A DNA stretch of 38,888 nt from CAZKFN01 sp964552035 (GTDB taxonomy: Bacteria; Bacteroidota; Bacteroidia; Flavobacteriales_E; Vicingaceae), in NCBI GenBank assembly GCA_964552035.1, contig CAZKFN010000013.1:1-38888 (forward strand). Reading direction: 5' to 3'. This document shows positions 1 to 7,952 of this stretch, piece after piece. Numbering within the stretch: position 1 is the stretch's first letter; every line of letters starts with the position of its first letter. Position numbers and translations under genes: made by a program. The notes below the pieces were generated by a model, which had not been told where the DNA came from, did not search any database, and was given only the letters and a program-made list of their open reading frames with translations.

Positions 1-190
1 TGAGGTTGATTGCTTGTAAAAATGTACAGCTATAAAAGAAAATAAATAATAGCCAATAGTTTACGTAAGGTGGAATAGTTTTCATCAAAATAGAATAAGA
101 AGTGTTAGGTTAAATAATCAAGGGGATTTAAAATAGCATACATCAATAAAAATAGAGTAGGGGGAATAATATTTTTCAATATGAAAACAA
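1..190. other. Left-edge AT-rich spacer
   Basis: No gene, RNA or clear regulatory signal is visible here. The stretch is AT-rich and lies beyond the terminator of the minus-strand lipoprotein pair. A gene outside the window could begin or end near here, but nothing in these bases shows it. Confidence 0.5.
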
Positions 191-222
191 AAAAAGTCGT
201 TGATTTCTACCAACGACTTTTT
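191..222 (-). terminator. Rho-independent terminator of the lipoprotein pair
   Basis: A perfect 12-bp inverted repeat (191-202 paired with 211-222, 8-nt loop) has AAAAAGTCGTTG as its left arm. Read on the minus strand, the stem runs into a T-rich tract. It starts about 20 bp beyond the stop of the lipoprotein gene ending at 243. The T-run at the other end means it could also work for plus-strand transcripts. Confidence 0.85.
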
Positions 223-242
223 ATACAATAAGAAATTAAAAC

Positions 243-845
243 TTAATCTGCTTTATAAACGGTAAAACTCCCTTTTACGTCTACTTTTTTATCTTTAAAA
301 ACTTGATTCTCTATATTTAGGTATGCAGAATATTCAAACTTTCCTTCCGTTTTATTGCCACTGGAATAGGTTATAGTGAGTTTCCCTTCAACACCCTCAG
401 ATTCTGCTGTAGTATAATAATCTTCAGTATAAGGAGAATCTCCATGATGAGTTATATAAGTAAATCCAGCGTCAGCATGACCATTAACTATACTTCCAAT
501 ATCATATTCACCTATTGGAATATTTGAAGAGGTTATCATTTTTGTAATATCTACCCCTACGCCAATATCGCCTTCAGCACCTGTAATGTCGTCGGCATTG
601 CTTCCAATAAGTGTCCAAACTGCTGTGGTACCTGAGTTTTCAAAAACATCATAGACGGAAAAGGTTGCAGTATAGGTCCCATTAACTTCACCACTGATAG
701 TAAATTCCATAGAGCTTTCTCCTCTTTCATCTTCTTTGGGTTTGTTTTCTGTAGGAGCTGGCTTATCGTTATCTGAATCTTTTTTACAAGAATATGCTCC
801 AATCATTAAGCCACTAGCTAAAAATACGATTAATAGTTTTTTCAT
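243..845 (-). CDS. Predicted lipoprotein (downstream copy of a tandem paralogous pair)
   Basis: This 200-residue protein is probably anchored in a membrane on the periplasmic side. It has a short positive N-terminus, a hydrophobic segment and a lipobox-like GAYSC with the candidate lipidated Cys at residue 20. A charged linker rich in K, D, E and P follows, then a beta-rich domain of roughly 150 residues. It shares GEYDIG and a C-terminal K-G-(S/E)-F-T-(V/A)-Y motif with the protein encoded just upstream (867-1460), so the two are diverged paralogues. The gap between them is 21 bp and a terminator follows, so they are probably cotranscribed. The repeated T-I-x-G and K-G-x-F strands resemble small Bacteroidota lipoproteins of unknown function (DUF6252-like), but I cannot assign a family firmly. 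No function is claimed. Confidence 0.8.
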   Translation of the reverse strand: MKKLLIVFLASGLMIGAYSCKKDSDNDKPAPTENKPKEDERGESSMEFTISGEVNGTYTATFSVYDVFENSGTTAVWTLIGSNADDITGAEGDIGVGVDITKMITSSNIPIGEYDIGSIVNGHADAGFTYITHHGDSPYTEDYYTTAESEGVEGKLTITYSSGNKTEGKFEYSAYLNIENQVFKDKKVDVKGSFTVYKAD

Positions 846-866
846 TTTAAGTATATTTAGTTTTAA

Positions 867-1460
867 TTAACGGATAACAGGGTAAGCGGTAAACTCACCT
901 TTTATTTTAACTTCGGGACCTCTTGTAGGGAGTCCCATTTCATCATCTACAATTTCAGAAGCAGTTAAGTTAAAGCTGCCTTTAACTTCTTTTTCACTTG
1001 AGCTGCTAATGGTTAAGGTTCCTACGTCTTCTTCAAACAATAGTGTACCATACTCAACAGAACTTTCAAAGTCGTTATCAATGATGTGTATAAGAGAAAA
1101 TTGATAAGGTGCATCCAAAAGTGGTCCAATATCATATTCACCCACATCAGGTTTGCTAGCATCTTCACCAGTTTCAGTAATGGAGATTGAAAAACTTTGA
1201 GTGTTTTGACCATTTACACTTTTCCCATCATGACCATCAATCTCCCACATGTTCGCAAAGCTATAAGATTGAAAATCACACATCCCTGAAAAACTTTTTT
1301 CTATAGCTCCTGTAACTGTTAAGTTAACAGTTCCAAACTTATTTTCAGTTTGTTTTTCGGTTGTAGTAGTTTTTGAATCGCCTTCTTTTTTACAACTATT
1401 AAGGCTATAAGTAAATGTAAATAGAATGAAAGTTAAGAGACTTAGCTTGATATTTTTCAT
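867..1460 (-). CDS. Predicted lipoprotein (upstream copy of a tandem paralogous pair)
   Basis: This is a 197-residue predicted lipoprotein. I chose the ATG at 1460 (MKNIKLS) because the in-frame start 12 bp earlier is a TTG and the ATG gives a better signal peptide. The signal ends in SLNSC with Cys23 as the candidate lipidated residue. A Thr/Lys/Glu-rich linker and a beta-rich domain follow. The GEYDIG motif near the middle and the C-terminal KGEFTAY align with the paralogue at 243-845, while the rest has diverged strongly. The unpaired Cys in the central part is not shared by the other copy. The function is unknown. Spacing suggests that it leads a two-gene operon. Confidence 0.8.
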   Translation of the reverse strand: MKNIKLSLLTFILFTFTYSLNSCKKEGDSKTTTTEKQTENKFGTVNLTVTGAIEKSFSGMCDFQSYSFANMWEIDGHDGKSVNGQNTQSFSISITETGEDASKPDVGEYDIGPLLDAPYQFSLIHIIDNDFESSVEYGTLLFEEDVGTLTISSSSEKEVKGSFNLTASEIVDDEMGLPTRGPEVKIKGEFTAYPVIR

Positions 1461-1732
1461 CTTTTCAGTCAATTTTAAAGTTCATATTATGCAATTATAC
1501 TAATAATTACAGTTCTGTACTAAACTTTTGAATTCAACTTCATCTATTTTAGCCACAAATTCACATCAATATGTTCCCGCTATGTTTTTTAGCTCGCAAT
1601 CAGAGCATCGAATTGTTTAATTATTAATTAATCCATAAGATATTTCAACTTTCCCAATCCATGCTTATTTTTTTGAATCGGCTTCTGATTCACAATATGA
1701 CAGGTCGAAGTGTCCAGGTTCTATGCATACTT

Positions 1733-3106
1733 TTATTTCATATCTCGTATGGAATTACTTTGGGTAAATCCAATCAGTCGATCGTAGGATTCTCCAAATT
1801 TTCTTTGATAAACAAAAAAGTAATAATCATTCTCTGTTTCTGAATGTGTTCCTTCAATAATAGATAAATCCCCTGTAGTTTTTCCTTTTGGAACAGCAGC
1901 ATACATATAATTATAATATCCTTGTTTTAATAAAACGCTTAATTCATATTCCTCTTCAATAGGGTCATAATTCATTTTAAATTCCTCTTTATATTGCCAA
2001 TCACTGAGTTCGCCAAAAACATATAAATCAGTATTGCTAAGTTCTTCTGCATACTTTAAAGTAAAATGAGCAATAACATAATCCGCTTCATTGTTGCTAT
2101 CCCTACTATTATCTCTTTTTATTAATCGTTTCCCATTGATATCATTTTGAGAATAATACCTTTTGTGAGAACGAGAGCCTTGAGGAGTAACAAAAACATG
2201 CGTTTGATTGTTGAGTATGGTAATTCTATCTATGTATATAGGACTATAGTGTAAATCTTTGGTATCAAAATACCGAAATTCATTATATCCGTTAAAAAGA
2301 TTTTCTTCTTCATAATCATAAACCAACTCATTGTTTCTTACAAAAATTGGTTTTAGGTCATCTATGGAATTGTCCCAGCGCCCATTTTGAGAAATCACGA
2401 CCTTTATTTCTCGATAGGGGTCTTGAATGGGATAATTGTGAAGCTGAAGTTTAAAGTCAATTTCTTGTTTTAAATCCCTATACCTTGCCATAGTCCCCAT
2501 TTTTATTTCAGGCTGAATGCCAATTTTTTTATCTACCACAAAAAAGCGACGAGTTAAAAGAAGGTCATCCTCATTGTTATTGGCATATACTTTTACAATA
2601 TAATTCCCCGACTTTAAAAAGGAAATATCTCGATTAGGGAAATCCATAGAGTAGTGGATGTAAGAGAATAAGGTGTTAAAAGAAAAAGAATAATCTTCTA
2701 TAAATCCATGAGCATATCCTCGGATATATTCGGAGGAGTGCAAATCTGATGGTTCCCAGTCGGAATTGCAATGAATGAATTTATACGAATAGGTTTGACG
2801 TTTCCCATTCATCACATCAAAGTGCAAAGACAATTGCTTTTGGTCATTTAAAAAGATAATAGGTAGGGCTAGAGGATCTTCCTTGGGATATAATTGTGTG
2901 GACTGAATATCATTTTTATAATTGCGGTTCTCAAATTGGATAGAATTGTCTTGAATTTGATTTTCTATTCCTAACTTTGTATCCTTGGATGCAGTATAAT
3001 CTGATTTATTATCATTATAATTGCCGCCGATTGCTGGAAAAAAAGTACAGCTACATAAAAATATTATCAAGGATAAATGGCTTAAAAAGTGTTGGAGTAT
3101 TTTCAT
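1733..3106 (-). CDS. Type IX secretion system Plug protein (DUF5103 family)
   Basis: This 457-residue exported protein matches the DUF5103 family, whose members are the T9SS Plug protein. Plug is known to close the periplasmic side of the giant SprA outer-membrane translocon. The N-terminal 20 residues form a signal sequence ending LCSC, so lipidation at Cys20 is possible but the lipobox is imperfect. Family landmarks are LYPKEDPLALPI (72-83), HCNSDWEPSDL (112-122), FPNRDISFLKSGNYIVKVY (156-174) and LTRRFFVV (about 184-191). An N-terminal insert of about 40 low-complexity, Asn/Asp-rich residues precedes the domain. The gene is transcribed divergently from nqrA with a 187-bp spacer. Its presence fits the two T9SS cargo proteins encoded elsewhere in the window. 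The main T9SS genes are not here. Confidence 0.88.
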   Translation of the reverse strand: MKILQHFLSHLSLIIFLCSCTFFPAIGGNYNDNKSDYTASKDTKLGIENQIQDNSIQFENRNYKNDIQSTQLYPKEDPLALPIIFLNDQKQLSLHFDVMNGKRQTYSYKFIHCNSDWEPSDLHSSEYIRGYAHGFIEDYSFSFNTLFSYIHYSMDFPNRDISFLKSGNYIVKVYANNNEDDLLLTRRFFVVDKKIGIQPEIKMGTMARYRDLKQEIDFKLQLHNYPIQDPYREIKVVISQNGRWDNSIDDLKPIFVRNNELVYDYEEENLFNGYNEFRYFDTKDLHYSPIYIDRITILNNQTHVFVTPQGSRSHKRYYSQNDINGKRLIKRDNSRDSNNEADYVIAHFTLKYAEELSNTDLYVFGELSDWQYKEEFKMNYDPIEEEYELSVLLKQGYYNYMYAAVPKGKTTGDLSIIEGTHSETENDYYFFVYQRKFGESYDRLIGFTQSNSIRDMK

Positions 3107-3258
3107 AAAAAAACAATAATAGGATGTGCTAAATTAAAGAATCGAAAGGATTATGAGCAATTTAAAGTTTATTAAATAAGTAAAATATTGGTTTTAAGCG
3201 AAGTAGTTGATTAAATAAAATTCTTTTTTAAAAGGCTGTAGAAAAATAATAGAAGTAT

Positions 3259-3266
3259 TACTTTTG
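3259..3266 (+). promoter_or_regulatory. Candidate -7 element of the nqr operon
   Basis: TACTTTTG fits the Bacteroidota -7 consensus TAnnTTTG and ends 27 bp before the nqrA ATG. No convincing -33 TTG was found at normal spacing, so this rests on the -7 box and its position. Confidence 0.5.
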
Positions 3267-3293
3267 TAAAAAATTCGAATAGAATAGAAAAAC

Positions 3294-4649
3294 ATGTCAA
3301 AAGCGGTAAAAATTAAACGAGGAGTAGACATTAAGCTTGTAGGTGAAGCTGAAAAAGTATTGGTAGATGCTCCTTGGTCTAAAACAGTAGCAATTAAGCC
3401 TCCTGATTTTGATGGGATTAAACCAAAAGTGCTTGTAAAACCTGGTGAAGAGGTTAAAGCTGGTACACCATTAATGTTTGATAAAAACAATGAAAAGGTA
3501 AAATTTACCTCTCCAGTGAGTGGAGAAGTTGTTGAAGTTAAAAGAGGCGAAAAGAGGAAATTACTTCAAATTGTAATTTTAGCAGATAAAGAAATTAATT
3601 ATAAAGATTTTCAAGCAGCAGATCCCAATCGTATTTCTGCTGATGAAATCATTGATAAGATTTGTTCTGCTGGTTTATGGCCAACAATTAAACAACGTCC
3701 TTATGATGTGATTGCTAATCCAAATCAAAGGCCTAGAGATATTTTTATTTCTTCTTTTAATTCTGGTCCTATGGCACCAGATAATGATTTCATTCTTCAT
3801 GGAGAAGAGGAGTTGTTTCAAAAAGGATTAGATGCATTGGCAAAACTTACGGATGGTAAAATTCATTTAACTTTAAATGGAGCTACAAACCCAGACGAAG
3901 TATTTACCAAAGCTAAAAATGTGGTTCATCATACAATTAGCGGACCCCATCCTGCAGGAAATGTTGGTGTTCAAATTCATCATTTTAAACCCATAAGTGA
4001 AGGTAGTGATATCGTTTGGACCGTTCAACCTCAAGATGTTTTAATGATTGGAAGATTATTTGCCACCGGTAAGTTTGATGCCAAGAGAATAATTTCTCTT
4101 TCTGGTCCCCAAGTAAAAGGCCCGAAATACTTTAGAACTATTTTAGGTACTTCTACCAAAGAGTTGTTTGAAACTTTTACTCAAGGAGATAACAACCGAT
4201 ACATTAGTGGGAACGTACTTACAGGCACAAAAATTGATCAAAATGGTTACTTGGGTTACTATGACTGTGAATTAACTGTGATTCGAGAAGGAACAGAACC
4301 AGAAATGTTTGGTTGGATTTTACCTAACTTTAATAAGTTTAGTATTTCTAGAGCTTTACCAAGCTGGTTACAACCTAATAAAAAATACGATTTGAGTTCT
4401 ATTTCTAATGGAGAGGAGAGACCGTTTGTAATGAGTGGAGAATATGAAAAGGTATTTCCATTCGATATTTACCCTGTTCAATTACTAAAAGCAATTTTAA
4501 TAGAAGACATTGAATTGATGGAAGAACTAGGAATTTATGAAGTAGCTCCAGAGGATTTTGCACTTTGCGAAACAATTTGTACTTCAAAAATCCCTTGCCA
4601 AGAAATTGTTCGTAATGGACTTGATGCAATGCGTAAAGAAATGAGCTAA
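3294..4649 (+). CDS. nqrA: Na+-translocating NADH:quinone oxidoreductase subunit A
   Basis: NqrA is the peripheral cytoplasmic subunit of the Na+-pumping NADH:ubiquinone oxidoreductase (Na+-NQR), which oxidises NADH, reduces quinone and exports sodium. The 451-residue product has the family's N-terminus (IKRGVDIKLVGEAEK, lipoyl-like fold) and the usual length. The internal stretch around TISGPHPAGNVG and the C-terminal CETICTSKIPCQEIVR segment are also typical. It is the first gene of a complete six-gene operon in the canonical order A-F, and nqrB starts 14 bp after its stop. NqrA contributes to the quinone site but carries no flavin or iron-sulfur cofactor. A candidate -7 promoter element lies just upstream. 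The identification is secure. Confidence 0.97.
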   Translation: MSKAVKIKRGVDIKLVGEAEKVLVDAPWSKTVAIKPPDFDGIKPKVLVKPGEEVKAGTPLMFDKNNEKVKFTSPVSGEVVEVKRGEKRKLLQIVILADKEINYKDFQAADPNRISADEIIDKICSAGLWPTIKQRPYDVIANPNQRPRDIFISSFNSGPMAPDNDFILHGEEELFQKGLDALAKLTDGKIHLTLNGATNPDEVFTKAKNVVHHTISGPHPAGNVGVQIHHFKPISEGSDIVWTVQPQDVLMIGRLFATGKFDAKRIISLSGPQVKGPKYFRTILGTSTKELFETFTQGDNNRYISGNVLTGTKIDQNGYLGYYDCELTVIREGTEPEMFGWILPNFNKFSISRALPSWLQPNKKYDLSSISNGEERPFVMSGEYEKVFPFDIYPVQLLKAILIEDIELMEELGIYEVAPEDFALCETICTSKIPCQEIVRNGLDAMRKEMS

Positions 4650-4663
4650 ACAAATTATTTGAG

Positions 4664-5866
4664 ATGAGTAATAATAAGATACATAAGTTTTTAACTGAAA
4701 AAATAAAACCCAATTTTGAAAAGGGTAAAAAGCTAGAGAAGTTTTATCCAGCTTATGATGCTATTGAAACCTTCCTATTTGTTCCAGGACACCCTGTTGG
4801 GGTAAAAGGATCTCATATCCGCGACGGTGTAGATATGAAGCGGACAATGATTATGGTAGTATTAGCTTTAATTCCTGCCTTGTTGTTTGGAATGTACAAT
4901 ACGGGTTATCAGCATTTTTTAGCTTTAGGCGAAACAGTTGATTTTTGGACTTGTTTTGGATATGGCGCATTAAAAGTATTACCTATAGTTGTAGTTTCTT
5001 ATGCTACAGGATTATTAATAGAATTTATTTTTGCCATAATCAATAAGGGACAAGTTAATGAAGGATTTTTAGTTTCAGGAATGTTAATTCCGTTAATTTT
5101 ACCAGTAGAAATTCCTTTATGGATGGTTGGAGTAGCCACTATTTTCGCTGTTTTAATTGGCAAGGAAATATTTGGTGGAACTGGAATGAATATTTTAAAT
5201 GTAGCTTTAGTAGCTAGAGCCTTTCTATTTTTTGCTTACCCCACTTGGATGTCGGGTGATAAAGTTTGGATTGGCGGAGGATTGGATGAGTCTGTAAAAT
5301 TTGCCGATGGTTCAACTGGTGCTACTTTATTGGCTCAAGCAACTGAAAGATCTTCTGGATTTGTTGACGCTGCTGGTACACAATATGCCGATAGTTTAAT
5401 GAGTTCAATTATAGGTTTAGTACCTGGATCGATTGGAGAAACTTCAGTGATTGCCATTTTAATTGGAGCTGCTATACTTTTAATTACAGGTATTGCCAGT
5501 TGGAGAATCATGATTTCAGCAGTTGCTGGTGGAGTAGTTATGGGAATGATTTTTAATGCATTTGCCGTTAATCCTTTTATGGAAGTGAGTCCACTAGAGC
5601 ATATTGTTATGGGAGGTTTTGCTTTTGGAGTTGTCTTTATGGCTACCGATCCGGTTACAGCATCTCAAACAACCAAAGGTAAATACATTTATGGATTTTT
5701 AATTGGGCTTTTAGCCATTATGATACGCGTGTTTAACCCTGCTTATCCTGAAGGTGTGATGCTCGCGATACTATTTATGAATATTATGGCGCCTTTAATA
5801 GACCATTATATTATTCAAGCTAATGTTAAAAGAAGAAAAAAACGCAGCAATACTGTTGCCGCTTAA
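4664..5866 (+). CDS. nqrB: Na+-translocating NADH:quinone oxidoreductase subunit B
   Basis: NqrB is the large integral membrane subunit that carries a covalent FMN and much of the sodium path of Na+-NQR, and it binds riboflavin and quinone with its partners. The 400-residue product has a hydrophilic N-terminus with GHPVGVKGSHIRDGVDMKR (42-60), then about ten hydrophobic membrane segments. The FMN attachment motif is visible as DGSTGATLLAQA, with Thr221 as the expected phosphoester-linked residue. NMNILNVALVARAF-like and ATDPVTASQT stretches are typical of the family, which is related to RnfD. The C-terminus is short and basic (KRRKKR). It sits between nqrA (14-bp gap) and nqrC (10-bp gap). 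Confidence 0.97.
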   Translation: MSNNKIHKFLTEKIKPNFEKGKKLEKFYPAYDAIETFLFVPGHPVGVKGSHIRDGVDMKRTMIMVVLALIPALLFGMYNTGYQHFLALGETVDFWTCFGYGALKVLPIVVVSYATGLLIEFIFAIINKGQVNEGFLVSGMLIPLILPVEIPLWMVGVATIFAVLIGKEIFGGTGMNILNVALVARAFLFFAYPTWMSGDKVWIGGGLDESVKFADGSTGATLLAQATERSSGFVDAAGTQYADSLMSSIIGLVPGSIGETSVIAILIGAAILLITGIASWRIMISAVAGGVVMGMIFNAFAVNPFMEVSPLEHIVMGGFAFGVVFMATDPVTASQTTKGKYIYGFLIGLLAIMIRVFNPAYPEGVMLAILFMNIMAPLIDHYIIQANVKRRKKRSNTVAA

Positions 5867-5876
5867 ATAAATTGAT

Positions 5877-6599
5877 ATGGACGTAAATAAAAACTCATAT
5901 ACCATCGTTTTCTCGATAATTTTAATAGTTGTCGTAGCTGGTCTTTTGGCTTTCGTATCTGAGACACTTAAACCACTTCAAAAAGAAAATGAAAGAGTAG
6001 AGAAAATGCAAAATATCTTAGAATCTGTTGGTGTACAATCTAGTGCAGATGAAGCAGGAGATATGTTTGATAAATATATTGTTGATCAATTGTTGCTCAA
6101 TCATAAAGGAGAGCCTATAGAAATTAATGAAATTACCCCTTTTGATTTAGATGTAGTTCAGCAATCTAGAGCTGTTGATGTGGAAGACCGAGTATATCCA
6201 CTTTTTATCTACGAAAAAGATGGAGATAAAAAATATATCATTCCTCTAGCAGGAAAAGGCTTATGGGGACCAATTTGGGGTTATGTTTCTTTTCAAAAAG
6301 ATATGAGTACAATAGCTGGTGCTTCTTTTGACCATAGTGGAGAAACTCCTGGCTTAGGAGCTGAAATAAATACTCCAGCTTTCCAAAATAAGTTTATCGA
6401 CAAAATGATTTTTGACGATAATGAAGAATTTGTTTCTGTTATTGTAAGAAAAGGTGGAACTGATGTTAAAGGAAAGATACATGAAGTAGACGGAATCTCT
6501 GGAGGAACTATTACCTCAAGGGGTGTAAGTGATATGCTGAAAAATACTTTAGAGGTTTATATCCCTTACTTTAAAGGAGACACCTCAAATGCATTGTAA
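5877..6599 (+). CDS. nqrC: Na+-translocating NADH:quinone oxidoreductase subunit C
   Basis: NqrC is a single-span subunit with a periplasmic domain that carries a covalent FMN in the electron path between the NqrD/E cluster and NqrB. The 240-residue product has one N-terminal membrane segment (about residues 9-28). It then has the FMN-binding domain with GLWGPIWGYV (128-137), HSGETPGLGAEI (153-164) and the attachment motif SGGTITS, in which Thr211 is the expected FMN-bearing residue. The motif has Gly at the third position where SGAT is common, which the FMN-domain consensus allows. The ApbE flavin transferase needed to load the FMNs is not encoded in this window. nqrD follows after 21 bp. 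Confidence 0.97.
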   Translation: MDVNKNSYTIVFSIILIVVVAGLLAFVSETLKPLQKENERVEKMQNILESVGVQSSADEAGDMFDKYIVDQLLLNHKGEPIEINEITPFDLDVVQQSRAVDVEDRVYPLFIYEKDGDKKYIIPLAGKGLWGPIWGYVSFQKDMSTIAGASFDHSGETPGLGAEINTPAFQNKFIDKMIFDDNEEFVSVIVRKGGTDVKGKIHEVDGISGGTITSRGVSDMLKNTLEVYIPYFKGDTSNAL

Positions 6600-6620
6600 T
6601 TTTAATAAAAGATAAGAATT

Positions 6621-7292
6621 ATGAGTGATATGAATGAAGTAGTTGTAGAAAAAGAGGAAAGAGAACCCTTATTCTCTGCTAAAAATAAAAGGTTAGTTAC
6701 AGACCCCTTAAACGATGATAACCCAATAACGGTTCAAGTTCTTGGAATATGTTCTGCATTGGCAATTACCGTTCAAGTAAAGCAATCGGTGGTAATGGCA
6801 TTGGCGGTTTTATTTGTTATAATTGGCTCAAACGTATTTGTCTCGTGGTTGAGAAATTATATTCCTGGTAGAATTAGAATTATTGTTCAGTTGGTTATTG
6901 TTGCTGCTTTGGTAATTTTAGTAGACCAAGTTCTAAAAGCATATGTATATGATGTAAGTAAAGCACTTTCTGTATTTGTTGGACTGATTATTACCAACTG
7001 TATCGTAATGGGACGCTTAGAAGCTTTTGCTATGGGAAACAAAGCTTGGCCTTCATTTCTTGATGCAGTGGGAAACTCGGCGGGATACGGTTGGATATTA
7101 ATTGCCGTAGCAGTAGCAAGAGAGGTTCTTGGTTCAGGTACAATTTGGGGAATGAAAGTTATTCCAGATGCAGTATATAATTTTGGTTACGCTGATAATG
7201 GAATGATGTTGTTACCACCTTCTGCATTAATAGTTGTAGGTATTATCATATGGATACAACGATCATACAACACTAAATTAATTGAAGAATAA
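6621..7292 (+). CDS. nqrD: Na+-translocating NADH:quinone oxidoreductase subunit D
   Basis: NqrD is a small membrane subunit that pairs pseudo-symmetrically with NqrE around an intramembrane 2Fe-2S cluster. The 223-residue product has a charged N-terminal extension of about 33 residues and six hydrophobic segments. The two cluster cysteines are present: Cys44 in the LGICSALA motif and Cys127 in ITNCIVMGR. EAFAMGNKAWPSFLDAVGNSAGY is the typical cytosolic loop of the RnfE/NqrD family. Position in the canonical gene order and the presence of all partners make an Rnf assignment unlikely. The nqrE start is 18 bp downstream. Confidence 0.97.
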   Translation: MSDMNEVVVEKEEREPLFSAKNKRLVTDPLNDDNPITVQVLGICSALAITVQVKQSVVMALAVLFVIIGSNVFVSWLRNYIPGRIRIIVQLVIVAALVILVDQVLKAYVYDVSKALSVFVGLIITNCIVMGRLEAFAMGNKAWPSFLDAVGNSAGYGWILIAVAVAREVLGSGTIWGMKVIPDAVYNFGYADNGMMLLPPSALIVVGIIIWIQRSYNTKLIEE

Positions 7293-7310
7293 CCTATAAA
7301 AGGAAATAAA

Positions 7311-7925
7311 ATGGATTATGTAAATATTTTTGTCAAGTCGATTTTTGTCGACAATATGATTTTCGCCTACTTCCTTGGGATGTGCTCTTATTTAGCTGTT
7401 TCTAAAACCGTTAAAACTGGAGTAGGATTGGGTATGGCCGTTGTTTTTGTTATGGCAGTTACCGTGCCCATTAATTATTTGTTAGAAAATTATGTTCTAA
7501 AAGAGGGAGCACTGAGCTGGTTGGGAGAGAGTTATGAAACTATAGATTTAAGCTTCTTGACCTTTATTATGTTTATTGCAGTGATTGCTTCTATCGTACA
7601 GTTGGTAGAAATGGTAGTTGAGAAATTTGCACCTGCACTATACGGTGCACTTGGAATTTTCTTACCACTTATCGCAGTAAACTGCTCTATTCTTGGAGGA
7701 AGCTTGTTTATGCAAGAACGACAATACGTTAATATTGCTGAAGCTTCAGCTTTTGGTATTGGATCTGGAATTGGCTGGTTACTTGCAATTGTCTCTCTTG
7801 CTGCCATTAGAGAAAAAATTAGATATTCAAATGTTCCTGCTCCTTTAAGAGGTTTAGGAATTACTTTTATTATCACAGGCTTAATGGGTATAGCCTTTAT
7901 GAGCTTTATGGGGATTGAACTATAA
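7311..7925 (+). CDS. nqrE: Na+-translocating NADH:quinone oxidoreductase subunit E
   Basis: NqrE is the second half of the NqrD/E membrane pair that holds the intramembrane 2Fe-2S centre. The 204-residue product is almost wholly hydrophobic with six membrane segments. It carries the conserved cysteines Cys25 (FLGMCSYLAV) and Cys125 (AVNCSILGG), both at positions usual for the family. The C-terminal segment PAPLRGLGITFIITGLMGIAF is characteristic. Length and position in the operon match NqrE rather than RnfA. nqrF begins 27 bp downstream, the widest gap in the operon. Confidence 0.97.
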   Translation: MDYVNIFVKSIFVDNMIFAYFLGMCSYLAVSKTVKTGVGLGMAVVFVMAVTVPINYLLENYVLKEGALSWLGESYETIDLSFLTFIMFIAVIASIVQLVEMVVEKFAPALYGALGIFLPLIAVNCSILGGSLFMQERQYVNIAEASAFGIGSGIGWLLAIVSLAAIREKIRYSNVPAPLRGLGITFIITGLMGIAFMSFMGIEL

Positions 7926-7952
7926 TATATTTTAGGATAGAAAATTTAAATT

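Noticed and set aside
1461..1472. Upstream TTG start of the lipoprotein gene
   Set aside because: The ATG at 1460 gives the better signal peptide.
1661..1843. Plus-strand 60-residue reading frame
   Set aside because: It overlaps the 3' end of the Plug gene in antisense, has no family features and no promoter. It is a shadow frame.
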